The notes under the pieces were generated by a model, which was not told where the DNA came from, searched no databases, and saw nothing but the letters and a program-made list of their open reading frames with translations. Shown piece by piece: positions 6,730-15,072 of a DNA stretch of 15,776 nucleotides. The DNA is from CAZQYB01 sp964582985. Lineage in GTDB: Bacteria; Planctomycetota; Phycisphaerae; Sedimentisphaerales; Anaerobacaceae. How positions within the stretch are numbered: position 1 is the first letter of the stretch; the number at the start of each line of letters is the position of its first letter. The stretch covers positions 1-15,776 of the forward strand of contig CAZOUM010000060.1 in assembly GCA_964582985.1 (NCBI GenBank), given 5' to 3'. The translations under genes were made by a program, and so were the position numbers.

Positions 6730-7659
6730 ATGAAAATGGAAAAAATCCGCACGCATTGTAAGCATTCAAGACAGTTGCACGTCTTAGCTCGGCAGAGTGG
6801 CTTTTCCTTAATTGAGCTGCTGGTAGTAATTTCAATCATTGCGCTGTTGATGGGCATATTCCTTCCCTCGCTTAGCAAAGCACGCGAGGCAGGACGTACG
6901 GCCGTGTGTTTGGCCAATGTCAGGCGGATTTCTATGGCCGGCTACATATATGTCCTTGAAAATGATGCAAGGTTCCCGCCGTTTCGAATGATGAAAGCTC
7001 ATCCCACCGACCCCGCTGATTTTGTTAATAAATACGGCCGGGTAAAACCCCGCTGGCAGTGGTTTTTTGACCACGGCATAGGGCCTGTAATTAACCCGGC
7101 GCCTTACGTTGTTAATCCCGGCGACACGTTTGATGACAGTGACACACTGGTTATGACTAACGATTACTTTATGTGCCCTTCATTCAGGCACGGGAATTTT
7201 AACAAATGCGACATCCGCAACGGTTCCTACGGATACAACTATCAATATTTGGGCAACGCCCGCATAAGGAATGACAAATTTGAAAATTTCCCGGTCTACC
7301 TCGGGAGAATCCGACGGCCTGCTGATACTATTATGATTGCCGATAGCCGAGGTGCTCGGGGCGAGACCGGACCGGCCGGTATACGTCACGGCCTGCACGC
7401 GTACACGCTTGACCCACCGAGAATAGCACGCAGTGTAGGGGCCATTAATTTTGCCTGGCACTCGCGTCCGGAGCACTGGATGCAGCACTCACCCGCTGAG
7501 GCCCGCCACAGCGGCAAGGTCTGCGTTGCTTTCGTTGACGGCCACTCCGTAAAAATGGAGCTTGAGGAAATGGGCTACGCCCTCGATTCAGATGGTTATG
7601 TCATATGCGACCAGGGAAGCAACTGTTTGTGGACCGGAACCGCACGCGAGGAGCCGTAA
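6730..7659 (+). CDS. H-X9-DG type II pseudopilin (prepilin-type N-terminal domain)
   Basis: A 309-residue protein with a class III signal: a basic leader, then a cleavage site at Gly24|Phe25 (SGFSLIELLVVISIIALL) with the conserved Glu29 at +5. The hydrophobic helix (25-45) leads into an amphipathic helix SLSKAREAGRTAVCLANVRR. The C-terminus carries the planctomycete signature H-X9-DG (His260 to Asp270-Gly271, in HSGKVCVAFVDGHS). IMIADSRG at 201-208 is another typical block of this family. Such proteins are very abundant in Planctomycetota and are thought to be processed by a PilD-type peptidase and to form type II secretion or pilus-like structures. The specific role of a given copy is unknown. 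The start is supported by GGGAG 5-9 nt upstream. No pilin assembly genes lie nearby. Confidence 0.88.
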   Translation: MKMEKIRTHCKHSRQLHVLARQSGFSLIELLVVISIIALLMGIFLPSLSKAREAGRTAVCLANVRRISMAGYIYVLENDARFPPFRMMKAHPTDPADFVNKYGRVKPRWQWFFDHGIGPVINPAPYVVNPGDTFDDSDTLVMTNDYFMCPSFRHGNFNKCDIRNGSYGYNYQYLGNARIRNDKFENFPVYLGRIRRPADTIMIADSRGARGETGPAGIRHGLHAYTLDPPRIARSVGAINFAWHSRPEHWMQHSPAEARHSGKVCVAFVDGHSVKMELEEMGYALDSDGYVICDQGSNCLWTGTAREEP

Positions 7660-7692
7660 TCCGGTAAGATCGGCTGCACTGTGGACTTTTCC

Positions 7693-7736
7693 GCATCGGC
7701 AGCAAAATTTAAGAAGTTGTCAGCTTAGTTACGCTG
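7693..7736 (+). repeat. 44-bp direct repeat, copy B (remnant of a SHOCT-membrane gene tail)
   Basis: This copy is 84% identical to 5549-5592. In frame it reads ASAAKFKKLSA-stop, matching ASGAKFRKLAA-stop of the membrane protein at 4814-5584, and similarity runs past the stop codon. Upstream of about 7685 homology fades. It overlaps the last codons of the leftward FmdB gene. The 7660-7728 gap between the convergent genes holds nothing else clear. Confidence 0.65.
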
Positions 7737-8055
7737 ATTTCTTTTTGCCTTTCGTGTCTTTCTTGCTTTTGCCAGAGGTTTTTGAATCTTCGGTTTTGGT
7801 TTCGGCTTTCTTTTTGGTATCGCTTGTATCGGCGGCGCCTTTTTCCTTTTTCTCAGCCTCTTTGTAGCTCTCACTTCTGTAGTCGGTCTCATAGAAACCG
7901 CTGCCCTTGAAGATAACGCCTGAGCCGACACCGATGAGCCGTTTCAATTTTCTCTTGCCGCACTTCGGGCATTTCCGTAGAGTTCTGGCGGTTATAGACT
8001 GAAACTGCTCGAACTCATACCCGCATTCTTCACATATATACTCATAGGTCGGCAT
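7729..8055 (-). CDS. FmdB-family zinc-ribbon protein
   Basis: A 108-residue protein. The N-terminal 55 residues are a canonical FmdB/CxxC_CXXC_SSSS zinc ribbon: MPTYEYICEECGYEFE with C8 and C11, then CPKC at 29-32 and a glycine-rich strand GVGSGVIFKGSGFY. The C-terminal 45 residues are Lys/Glu/Thr-rich and disordered. The family is a putative regulatory or nucleic-acid-binding zinc ribbon with no firm function. I prefer the ATG at 8055 over the GTG at 8061, because MPTYEY is the invariant family start and GGAG sits 5 nt before it. The grpE stop lies between the two, so translation is likely coupled. It is the last gene of the chaperone operon, and its 3' end runs into repeat copy B. Confidence 0.88.
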   Translation of the reverse strand: MPTYEYICEECGYEFEQFQSITARTLRKCPKCGKRKLKRLIGVGSGVIFKGSGFYETDYRSESYKEAEKKEKGAADTSDTKKKAETKTEDSKTSGKSKKDTKGKKKSA

Positions 8056-8057
8056 AG

Positions 8058-8660
8058 TCACTCCGTATCGGTAGTTTCATATTCATCAACTGTTGGCTCT
8101 TGCGGCTCAGCCTCTTTTTCCTGTTCAACCGATGACAGTTTATTGACAATCACCTTGCTTGGCCGAATCACTCGTCCGTTCAGCTTATATCCTTTTTGAA
8201 ACTCTTCGAGCACAATGTTTTCGGCCTGGTTCGGTTCCGCCCGTTGAGTCATTGCCTCGTGGACAGCAGGGTCAAACGTCTCACCCAACGCTTTTATCTG
8301 CTCCACACCGTGCGATTTGAAGATATCGAGCATTTGGTCATATATAATCTGAATGCCTTTGACAAGAACATCAACATCCTCGGCCGAGTCCGCATTTTGA
8401 AGCGTGTGCTCGAAATTGTCCAAGGCCGGCAGAAGTGTCTTTATAATCCTTTCCTTTTCGTAGTTAATAGTATCCGCAACCTGTTTGGGCGCTCGTTTTT
8501 GAAAGTTTGCGTAGTCTGCGCTGACACGCTGCAGCTTCGCGAAGAGCTCATCCTTTTCCTTCTGCAAGCCCTCAATCTGCTCGCGAAGTTCTTCTAACTC
8601 ACTCTTCTTCGCTTCAGCTTGTTTTTGTTCTCTTGTCTTTTCTTTACCTTTCTGCTTCAT
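8058..8660 (-). CDS. grpE: GrpE, nucleotide exchange factor for DnaK
   Basis: A 200-residue cytoplasmic cochaperone that releases ADP from DnaK. A long charged coiled-coil helix (5-60) contains the conserved ADYANFQKR (48-56). The four-helix region (60-120) is followed by the beta-domain with GETFDPAVHEAM (126-137) and EEFQKGYKLNGRVIRPSKVIV (152-172), the DnaK-contacting signature. The tail (173-200) is acidic and low-complexity. The start overlaps the dnaJ stop by one base (TGATG), which indicates translational coupling. No dnaK is present in the window, so its partner must be encoded elsewhere. Confidence 0.96.
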   Translation of the reverse strand: MKQKGKEKTREQKQAEAKKSELEELREQIEGLQKEKDELFAKLQRVSADYANFQKRAPKQVADTINYEKERIIKTLLPALDNFEHTLQNADSAEDVDVLVKGIQIIYDQMLDIFKSHGVEQIKALGETFDPAVHEAMTQRAEPNQAENIVLEEFQKGYKLNGRVIRPSKVIVNKLSSVEQEKEAEPQEPTVDEYETTDTE

Positions 8661-9796
8661 CAGTTGTTACCAAAATATTTCTTTAGTTTCTCGAAAAAGC
8701 TCTTGGAACGGGGCGAAATCCTCTTATTCTCCGTTTTCGCGAATTCCTGCAGCAGCTCTTGCTGTTTGGCGTTTAATTTCGTTGGAGTTTCGACAGTTAT
8801 TTGCACCAGTTCGTCGCCGGTTCGGCCTGTCCGCATATCCGGCAGCCCCTCGCCCTTTATTCTAAAGACGCTTCCGTATTGTGTCCCTGGCGGGATTTTC
8901 AGGCCCCTTGTACCGTTCAGACTCGGCACGTCAATCGTCGTGCCCAGAGCAGCCTGCGTGAAACTTATGGGGACAACGGCGATAAGGTCGTTCCTATCCC
9001 GCTGCAGGAACTCGTGCGGCTTTACTCTGATGTAGCAGTACAAATCGCCTCTTGGCCCGCTGTACCGGCCCGGCTCGCCTTCGCCCGCAACTCTTATTCC
9101 CTGTCCCTCATGAACACCGGCAGGAATTTTAACATTGACGACTCTCTTTTTAGGTACTCTACCGGTCCCTTTGCATTTTTTGCACGGATTGGTAATCACT
9201 TGGCCGCTGCCTCTGCATTGCGGACACGTTGAAATCATCTGGAAAAAGCCGCCGCCTCTTGTCACTTGCCCGCTTCCGCCACAGCTTGGACATCTGCCGG
9301 GCGAGGTCCCTTTGGCAGAGCCGCTGCCTGTGCATTCAGGGCACATATCCTGGCGCGTGAATTCGATGGTTTTTTCGGCGCCTTTGGCAACATCGGTCAG
9401 CGTCAGGTCGACAGCAGTTTCCAGGTCGTAGCCGCGAGCGGGGCCGGTCCGCCTTCTTCTTCGCCCTCCCATGCCAAAGATGTCGGAGAAGTCACCGAAT
9501 CCGAATATATCTTCAAAGATACTACCGATGTCCTGCCATTTGATATGCGTGTAGTCACGCATACCCATTCCGCGCAGGCCGTCGTGGCCGAACTGGTCGT
9601 ACCGTCGGCGCTTCTCAGGGTCGCTCAAAACCTCATAGGCCTCGGCGCACTCCTTGAACTTGGCCTCGGCCGTTTCGTCGTCGGGGTTCTTGTCGGGATG
9701 GTACTTCATCGCCATCCGCCGATACGCCCGTTTTATATCGTCGGCGGACGCGTTTTTCTTTACTCCCAGAACTTCGTAATAGTCTCGCTTCGCCAT
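8660..9796 (-). CDS. dnaJ: DnaJ (Hsp40) cochaperone
   Basis: A full-length type I DnaJ of 378 residues that stimulates DnaK ATPase and delivers substrates. The J domain is at 5-70 with HPD at 33-35. A Gly/Phe-rich linker (about 70-118) carries an RRRRR stretch. The four zinc-finger repeats CxxCxGxG start at C152, C169, C191 and C205 and are all intact. The C-terminal substrate-binding and dimerisation domains cover 218-345, with conserved GDLYCYIRVKPH and GTTIDVPSLNG. It begins 44 nt after groEL1; only a weak GAGAAA precedes the ATG. It is followed directly by grpE with a 1-nt overlap. Confidence 0.96.
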   Translation of the reverse strand: MAKRDYYEVLGVKKNASADDIKRAYRRMAMKYHPDKNPDDETAEAKFKECAEAYEVLSDPEKRRRYDQFGHDGLRGMGMRDYTHIKWQDIGSIFEDIFGFGDFSDIFGMGGRRRRRTGPARGYDLETAVDLTLTDVAKGAEKTIEFTRQDMCPECTGSGSAKGTSPGRCPSCGGSGQVTRGGGFFQMISTCPQCRGSGQVITNPCKKCKGTGRVPKKRVVNVKIPAGVHEGQGIRVAGEGEPGRYSGPRGDLYCYIRVKPHEFLQRDRNDLIAVVPISFTQAALGTTIDVPSLNGTRGLKIPPGTQYGSVFRIKGEGLPDMRTGRTGDELVQITVETPTKLNAKQQELLQEFAKTENKRISPRSKSFFEKLKKYFGNN

Positions 9797-9840
9797 TTTC
9801 TCGTATCGCGTTAAAGCTTTTTGAGTAGAGACGCAATACG

Positions 9841-11463
9841 TTAACTTACTGCGCCTTGCACAGGCTCTTCGTCTTTCTCTTTTAAATCGGTTATCAGCAC
9901 GTTAGTAGTTAACATCAGCCCTGCTACCGAAGCAGCATTTTGCAAGGCGGTCCTGGCAACCTTCGCAGGGTCGATAATCCCGGCCTTGAACATATTGACG
10001 AATCGGCCGGTATTGGCGTCATAACCAATATTCTTGTCCTTTTCCAGTTTCTCCAGAAGCTGCGCGACGACTACGTCACCCGGCTCACCTGAGTTTTCCA
10101 CGATTTGAGCCGTTGGCGCTTTTAAGGCATTAGTAACAATGTCAAAGCCGAGCTTTTCATCGCCTTTGACCTTTGCCCTGGCCTTTTGCACTTCAGGTAT
10201 GGCACGCAGGAAAACAACGCCCCCACCCATAACCACGCCTTCCTCGGTCGCTGCTCGTGTGGCGTGAAGCGCATCCTGCAGCAGGTCCTTGCGCTCCTTC
10301 ATTTCTGTTTCCGTTGCAGCCCCTGCCTTGATAACGGCTACGCCGCCGGTCAGTTTTGCAAGTCGTTCCTGCAGCTTTTCACGGTCGTAGTCACTGGTTG
10401 ACTTTTCGATTTGGTTGCGGATTTGTGTGCAGCGGGCATCTATGTCCTTCTTCTTGCCGGCCCCTTCGATTACCGTGGTTGCCTCCTTGTCCACAACTAT
10501 CTTTTTGGCCTGGCCCAATTGTGAAAGCTCGATGCTCTCCAGCTTGATACCCAAATCCTCTGTAATTACCTGCCCGCCTGTCAGGACTGCCATATCGGCC
10601 AACATCGCTTTTCTGCGGTCGCCGAAGCCCGGCGCCTTGACGGCGCAGATTTTCAGAATACCCTGCAGGCGGTTAATCACCATCGCTGCAAGCGCCTCAC
10701 CCTCGACGTCCTCGGCAACAACCAATAGCGGCCTGGCTACCTGAGCGACTTTCTCCAGCAGCGGTATGAGCTCCCGAACGTTCGATATCTTCTTTTCGTG
10801 AAGCAGGATATAAGCGTCCTCAAGGACGGCTTCGAGCGTCTCGGCGTTGGTCATAAAGTACGGGGATATGTACCCCTTTTCAAACTGCATACCCTCGACA
10901 ACCGTCAGCTCGTTTTCCATTCCTTTGCCTTCTTCGACTTCGATGACCCCTTCTCTGCCAACCTCGTCCATAGCTTCGGCCAAAATTTCGCCGACCTCTG
11001 CATCATTGTTTGCGCTGATGGTCGCAACCTTTGCAATGTCGTTATGACCCTTCACTGGGATGCTTATCGATTCGACAAAGTCAGTGACAACTTCGACTGC
11101 CTTGCTGATTCCCCGCTGGATGGCCATAGGATTTGTGCCGGCGGTTACATACTTTAACCCCGCGGTGTATATTGCCTCAGCAAGGACGGTTGAAGTTGTC
11201 GTACCGTCCCCGACTACATCAGAAGTCTTACTGGCAACCTGGTTGACCATCTTCGCGCCCATATTCTTGAACGGTTCCGGAAGCTCGATCTCCTTGCTTA
11301 CCGATACACCGTCCTTTGTTACCTTTGGAGAGCCCCAGCTTTTTTGAAGGATAACGTTCCTGCCGGTCGGCCCCAGAGTTATTTTTACCGCCGCGGCTAA
11401 TTGTGCCAAACCGTCTTTGAGATGCGCCCGTGCTGTTTCATCAAACATTAATTGCTTTGCCAT
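9841..11463 (-). CDS. groEL: GroEL chaperonin, tail-less paralogue next to groES
   Basis: A 540-residue chaperonin of the group I type, forming tetradecameric ATP-driven folding rings. All core signatures are present: TLGPTGRNV (29-37), DGVSVSKEI, GDGTTT (85-90, ATP-binding loop with catalytic-site Asp), ANNDAEVG (151-158) and KAPGFGDRRKAML (276-288). The ATP-hydrolysing Asp397 lies in QDALHATRAATEEG. The C-terminus ends in KEKDEEPVQGAVS and lacks the usual GGM repeat. It reads as an intact active paralogue. The gene lies 42 nt downstream of groES in the usual groES-groEL order. GAGG about 9 nt before the ATG supports the start. Identity to the second GroEL (13295-15001) is clearly partial, so this is not a recent duplicate. 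Confidence 0.96.
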   Translation of the reverse strand: MAKQLMFDETARAHLKDGLAQLAAAVKITLGPTGRNVILQKSWGSPKVTKDGVSVSKEIELPEPFKNMGAKMVNQVASKTSDVVGDGTTTSTVLAEAIYTAGLKYVTAGTNPMAIQRGISKAVEVVTDFVESISIPVKGHNDIAKVATISANNDAEVGEILAEAMDEVGREGVIEVEEGKGMENELTVVEGMQFEKGYISPYFMTNAETLEAVLEDAYILLHEKKISNVRELIPLLEKVAQVARPLLVVAEDVEGEALAAMVINRLQGILKICAVKAPGFGDRRKAMLADMAVLTGGQVITEDLGIKLESIELSQLGQAKKIVVDKEATTVIEGAGKKKDIDARCTQIRNQIEKSTSDYDREKLQERLAKLTGGVAVIKAGAATETEMKERKDLLQDALHATRAATEEGVVMGGGVVFLRAIPEVQKARAKVKGDEKLGFDIVTNALKAPTAQIVENSGEPGDVVVAQLLEKLEKDKNIGYDANTGRFVNMFKAGIIDPAKVARTALQNAASVAGLMLTTNVLITDLKEKDEEPVQGAVS

Positions 11464-11505
11464 TTTGCATTACCTCTTACTATTGACTAATGAACATTTG
11501 CATTT

Positions 11506-11796
11506 TTACTTTTCGATAATACCTAAGATGTCACTTTCCCGCAGAACTACGTATTTTTCCTGGTCGATTTCAACCTCGCTTCCGATGTATTTGCCATAGA
11601 TAACTTTGTCCTTTTTCTTTACAGACATCTTGGCGCGTTTGCCGTCATTGAGCAGTTTACCCGGCCCGAGGGCCACGATTTTTCCGATTTGTGGTTTCTC
11701 CTTTGCCGTGTCCGGCAGAATGATGCCGCCGACTGTTTTCTCTTCAGCGTCGGATTGCTTCACTACAACTCTATCATCCAGGGGTCTAAGTTTCAT
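11506..11796 (-). CDS. groES: GroES co-chaperonin
   Basis: A 96-residue co-chaperonin that caps GroEL as a heptameric ring. It shows the N-terminal MKLRPLDDRVVVK strand and the mobile loop (about 16-32) with the GroEL-binding GGIILP at 23-28. The roof and barrel segments are IGKIVALGPG (37-46) and DKVIYGKYIGSEVEID (63-78). The length is standard. AAGGAG stands 6 nt before the ATG. The gene begins 28 nt after the fucosidase stop and 42 nt before groEL1. There is no CIRCE operator in the short upstream gap, so it is probably read from a promoter further up. Confidence 0.96.
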   Translation of the reverse strand: MKLRPLDDRVVVKQSDAEEKTVGGIILPDTAKEKPQIGKIVALGPGKLLNDGKRAKMSVKKKDKVIYGKYIGSEVEIDQEKYVVLRESDILGIIEK

Positions 11797-11824
11797 AACT
11801 TACTCCTTAACTTCAATTCTTCCA

Positions 11825-13216
11825 CTAATTCTTAATTTCCAAATTTCCTCTAACTTCCAACACGACAACAGTATCGATTTCATCGGGTGCCTTTGTGGGT
11901 ACCGCGATGGTAGCTTTGTCCTGTTTTCTAAAGTAAATTGATAGTCCAACGCTTTTATCTGCAAGTAGATAGGCTTTTTTGACCTTTTCTTTCGGACAGG
12001 GCACTTCCAGTTTGCCGTCCGTGGGCCAATCGAAAACGTGCAGATACAACTTGCCGGGCTTTGCCGTGCATCGGCCCCAGGGCAGTCGTCCAATTGGACT
12101 GCCCGATGTTCCGTAAATGCTTTCGCCGTTCTTCTCAAGCCATTTTCCCATCGCACGCAGCCGCTCAACGCTGGGTTGAGGAATTACCCCTTCGCCGGTA
12201 GGACCAACGTTTAACAGGTAATTGCCGCCCTTGCCGGCAATATCGACAAGCATCCGAATCAGTTTCTTGGTGGATTTCCACTTCTGGTCATTTTTACTGT
12301 ATCCATACGTTTTATTTATCGTTCCGGGATTCTCCCAGCCGTAAGGTAGCAATTCATCGGCAACCTCGTTATCGTCCATTGACCTGTAATCGCCCCATTT
12401 GAAGCTCTTCCAATCACCCAGCCGGCTGTTGATTAGGCAATACGGCTGTAACTCGCGAACCATTGCTATAATTTCCTCATTCTGCTCAGCCGTTTTTGTA
12501 CCCACACCGTCGAACCAGATAATCGCAATCGGCCCATATTGTGTTAGTATTTCCCTCACCTGCGGCAAGGCCTTTTCACGAAGGTACTTGTTAAAATCCT
12601 TTTTGCTGTCATCAGGGTAATCCCACGTGTTACCTTCTCCCTGGTTGGCGCAAAACGCGTCGGGATGATGCCAGTCACGGTCTATGGAGTAGTAACAGCC
12701 GAATTTAATACCTTCTTTCCGGCAGGCCTCGGCAAGTTCCTTAATCGGGTCACGCTTGAATGGCGTGGCATCCACAATGTTGTAGGGACTGACTTTTGAA
12801 TGATACATCGCAAAGCCATCGTGATGCTTCGAGCCAATCACCATATACTTCATACCCGCATCTTTTGCTAACTTGACCCATTCTTCGGCGTTGAACTTGA
12901 CAGGATTGAATTGCCCGGTCAGTTGCTCGTATTCCCTGACGGGAATTTTCTTCTTGTGCATAATCCATTCGCTGTAGCCGCGGGCTTTTTCCCCTTTCCA
13001 CTCGCCTGCGGGAACAGAGTACAGCCCCCAGTGAATGAACATCCCAAACTTTGCCTCTTTCCACCACTTGATTCGTTCTTCGTTGCTTGGAATAGGCTTA
13101 GTTTTCCTGGCAGTTATTTGTGAGCAATTCAAGGACATCAAGGAACATCCGACGGCTACTAACATTAGCGCACTTATCAAAACCCGGTGGGTCGTTCTAT
13201 TCCTCATTCTTTTCAT
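11825..13216 (-). CDS. Alpha-L-fucosidase (GH29), probably exported or lipid-anchored
   Basis: A 463-residue glycoside hydrolase that removes alpha-L-fucose from glycans by a retaining mechanism. The N-terminus is a signal peptide (basic 1-11, hydrophobic 12-23). Cys24 in LVAVGC is a possible lipobox cysteine, though -3 is Ala. The GH29 fold begins at WWKEAKFGMFIHWG (51-64). Conserved blocks are KYMVIGSKHHDGF (123-135) and the nucleophile Asp236 in IIWFDG. The acid/base is not conserved enough in GH29 to assign by eye. RMLVDIAGKGGNYLLNVGPTG (321-341) is also typical. The C-terminus (375-460) is a short beta domain. It lies between two chaperonin genes, 78 nt after groEL2 and 28 nt before groES, same strand. 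The upstream signal is weak; the second Met (13207) is an alternative start with GGA better spaced. Confidence 0.93.
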   Translation of the reverse strand: MKRMRNRTTHRVLISALMLVAVGCSLMSLNCSQITARKTKPIPSNEERIKWWKEAKFGMFIHWGLYSVPAGEWKGEKARGYSEWIMHKKKIPVREYEQLTGQFNPVKFNAEEWVKLAKDAGMKYMVIGSKHHDGFAMYHSKVSPYNIVDATPFKRDPIKELAEACRKEGIKFGCYYSIDRDWHHPDAFCANQGEGNTWDYPDDSKKDFNKYLREKALPQVREILTQYGPIAIIWFDGVGTKTAEQNEEIIAMVRELQPYCLINSRLGDWKSFKWGDYRSMDDNEVADELLPYGWENPGTINKTYGYSKNDQKWKSTKKLIRMLVDIAGKGGNYLLNVGPTGEGVIPQPSVERLRAMGKWLEKNGESIYGTSGSPIGRLPWGRCTAKPGKLYLHVFDWPTDGKLEVPCPKEKVKKAYLLADKSVGLSIYFRKQDKATIAVPTKAPDEIDTVVVLEVRGNLEIKN

Positions 13217-13294
13217 TCCGTAAGTTTCCAGTTCCTCTGCAGAGTACCTGTTTGCTTCCTGAGTCCCTTGTCAACAGTTGCGGGCAGAATGGTA

Positions 13295-15001
13295 CTACAT
13301 CATACCCATACCACCGCCCATACCGCCCATGCCACCACCCATACCACCCATGCCACCGCCCATGCCACCGCCCATACCACCGCCCATACCAGGGTGTCCG
13401 GGCGGCATTTCCTCTTTTTCTTTTGGCTTTTCGGTGACAAGGCAGTCGGTCGTCAGCAGCAGGCCGGCTATACTCACGCCATTTTGCAGAGCAATTCGTG
13501 TTACCTTTGCCGGGTCGATAACGCCGGCTTTCGTCAGGTCCTCGTATTTATCGGTGTCGGCGTTATAGCCGAAGCCGCCTTTGCCTTCGCTGACCTTGTT
13601 AACAACTAAATTCGGCGTGGTGCCGGCGTTGGCGGCGATGTAGTAGCAGGGCATTGGCAGGGCTTTAGCAACTATATCTGCGCCGGTCTGTTCGTCACCT
13701 TTCAGTTTCAATTGCTTCACGGTATCAATACAGCGAATAAGCGCTACGCCTCCGCCGGGAACAATGCCTTCTTCAATCGCGGCCCGTGTGGCGTGCAGGG
13801 CATCCTCGATTCGAGCTTTCCTCTCTTTCATTTCCGTTTCACTGGCGGCCCCGACATTGATTTGAGCTACGCCGCCGGTCAGCTTCGCCAGTCGTTCCTG
13901 CAGTTTCTCGCGGTCATAATCGCTGGTTGTGGTTTTTATTTCACCCTGGATTTGCTTGATTCTGCCGTTGATGGCTTCCTGGCTGCCGGCACCTTCAATT
14001 ATGATTGTGTTGTCATTGTCGATAGTTACTTTTTTGGCTTGGCCGAGTTGTTTGACGCTGACGTTTTCCAACTCAATACCTAAATCCTTGAAAATCGGCT
14101 CAGCACCCGTCAGCGTTGCAATGTCGGTCAGCATTGCTTTTCTGCGGTCGCCGTAGCCCGGTGCTTTTACCGCGGCAACCTGCAGGACGCCCCTTAGCTT
14201 GTTAACCACCAATGTTGCTAATGCTTCGCTCTCGAGGTCCTCAGTGATAATCAGCAGCGGTCTCTTGCTCTTTGCGGTCTTTTCCAGCAACGGTATGAGC
14301 TTGGCAACGCTGCTGATTTTGTCCTCGTGAACGAGGAGGTAGGGTTTTTCGAGCTCGCAGACCATATTGTCGGGGTCGGTTACGAAATGCGGAGAGAGGT
14401 AGCCGCGGTCGAACTGCATGCCTTCGACAAAATCGACGGTTGTGTCAAGACTTTTGCCTTCCTCAACAGTTATGACACCGTCCTTGCCGACCCGCTGGAA
14501 TGCGGCAGCCATAATCTTTCCGATTTCGACATCATTATTTGCCGAGACCGAGGCGATATTGATTATGTCGTCCTTTTTTGTGATATCGATGGGTTTTGCG
14601 AGGGAGGTCAGCTTGTCGGTTATAGCCTTAGCGGCCTTTTTCATACCGCGGTTCAGGGCCATAGCATCGGCGCCGGCTGCGAGATTTCGATATGCCTCTT
14701 TGAAAATCGCTTCCGCCAGGACGGTAGCAGTTGTTGTTCCATCGCCGGCGACTTTTGAGGTTTTGCTTGCGGCTTCTCTTACCAGCATTGCGCCGAGGTT
14801 TTCGCCCTTGTCGGTAAGCTCAATTTCCTCGGCGACCGTCACGCCGTCTTTGGTAACGGTGGGGCCGCCCCAACTCTTGTCAATAACAGCATTTCGGCCG
14901 CGTGGCCCGAGGGTTGATTTTACTGCTGAAGCGAGTTTTTCGACGCCGGCCAGCAGTGCGGCGCGGGCGTCAGATTCGTATGCCAATTGTTTGACTGCCA
15001 T
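13295..15001 (-). CDS. groEL: Second GroEL chaperonin, with a long Gly/Met tail
   Basis: A 568-residue group I chaperonin and the first gene of the leftward cluster. Signatures are STLGPRGRNAVIDKSWG (29-45), GDGTTT (86-91), SANNDVEIG (153-161), KAPGYGDRRKAML (279-291), catalytic Asp400 in IEDALHATRA, and VPGGGVALIR (414-423). Residues 539-568 form a GGGM/GGM tail of about 30 residues, roughly twice the length of the E. coli GroEL tail. Such tails project into the folding cavity and affect substrate handling (established for E. coli GroEL). AAGGAG (15017-15012) lies 10 nt before the ATG. No groES adjoins it directly; the nearest one is two genes downstream in the same cluster. A sigma54-type promoter lies 72-87 nt upstream of its start codon. 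Confidence 0.96.
   Translation of the reverse strand: MAVKQLAYESDARAALLAGVEKLASAVKSTLGPRGRNAVIDKSWGGPTVTKDGVTVAEEIELTDKGENLGAMLVREAASKTSKVAGDGTTTATVLAEAIFKEAYRNLAAGADAMALNRGMKKAAKAITDKLTSLAKPIDITKKDDIINIASVSANNDVEIGKIMAAAFQRVGKDGVITVEEGKSLDTTVDFVEGMQFDRGYLSPHFVTDPDNMVCELEKPYLLVHEDKISSVAKLIPLLEKTAKSKRPLLIITEDLESEALATLVVNKLRGVLQVAAVKAPGYGDRRKAMLTDIATLTGAEPIFKDLGIELENVSVKQLGQAKKVTIDNDNTIIIEGAGSQEAINGRIKQIQGEIKTTTSDYDREKLQERLAKLTGGVAQINVGAASETEMKERKARIEDALHATRAAIEEGIVPGGGVALIRCIDTVKQLKLKGDEQTGADIVAKALPMPCYYIAANAGTTPNLVVNKVSEGKGGFGYNADTDKYEDLTKAGVIDPAKVTRIALQNGVSIAGLLLTTDCLVTEKPKEKEEMPPGHPGMGGGMGGGMGGGMGGMGGGMGGMGGGMGMM
13298..13387 (-). repeat. In-gene GGM-coding repeat of groEL2
   Basis: This stretch holds alternating GGC/GGT and ATG codons, coding the Gly/Met tail of GroEL2. 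The units are GGGM and GGM in mixed order. Synonymous third-base differences between units suggest the array is old or under purifying selection. It is prone to slippage, so the exact tail length may vary between strains or in assemblies. Confidence 0.85.
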
Positions 15002-15072
15002 AATTGCTTGTCTCCTTATTCAGCGTTTTTGATGGTTAAATTTTCAATAAGACCGCCTAATCTTATCAAAAG

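Noticed and set aside
7660..7728. A bidirectional terminator between the convergent pseudopilin and fmdB genes
   Set aside because: Only a loose 5-bp GCTGC/GCAGC pairing is possible and no T tract follows on either strand. The stretch is better explained as repeat copy B.
13311..13390. A tandem DNA repeat as an independent element or CRISPR-like array
   Set aside because: The period follows the GGM/GGGM codons of the GroEL tail in frame, so it is protein-coding repeat, not an array.
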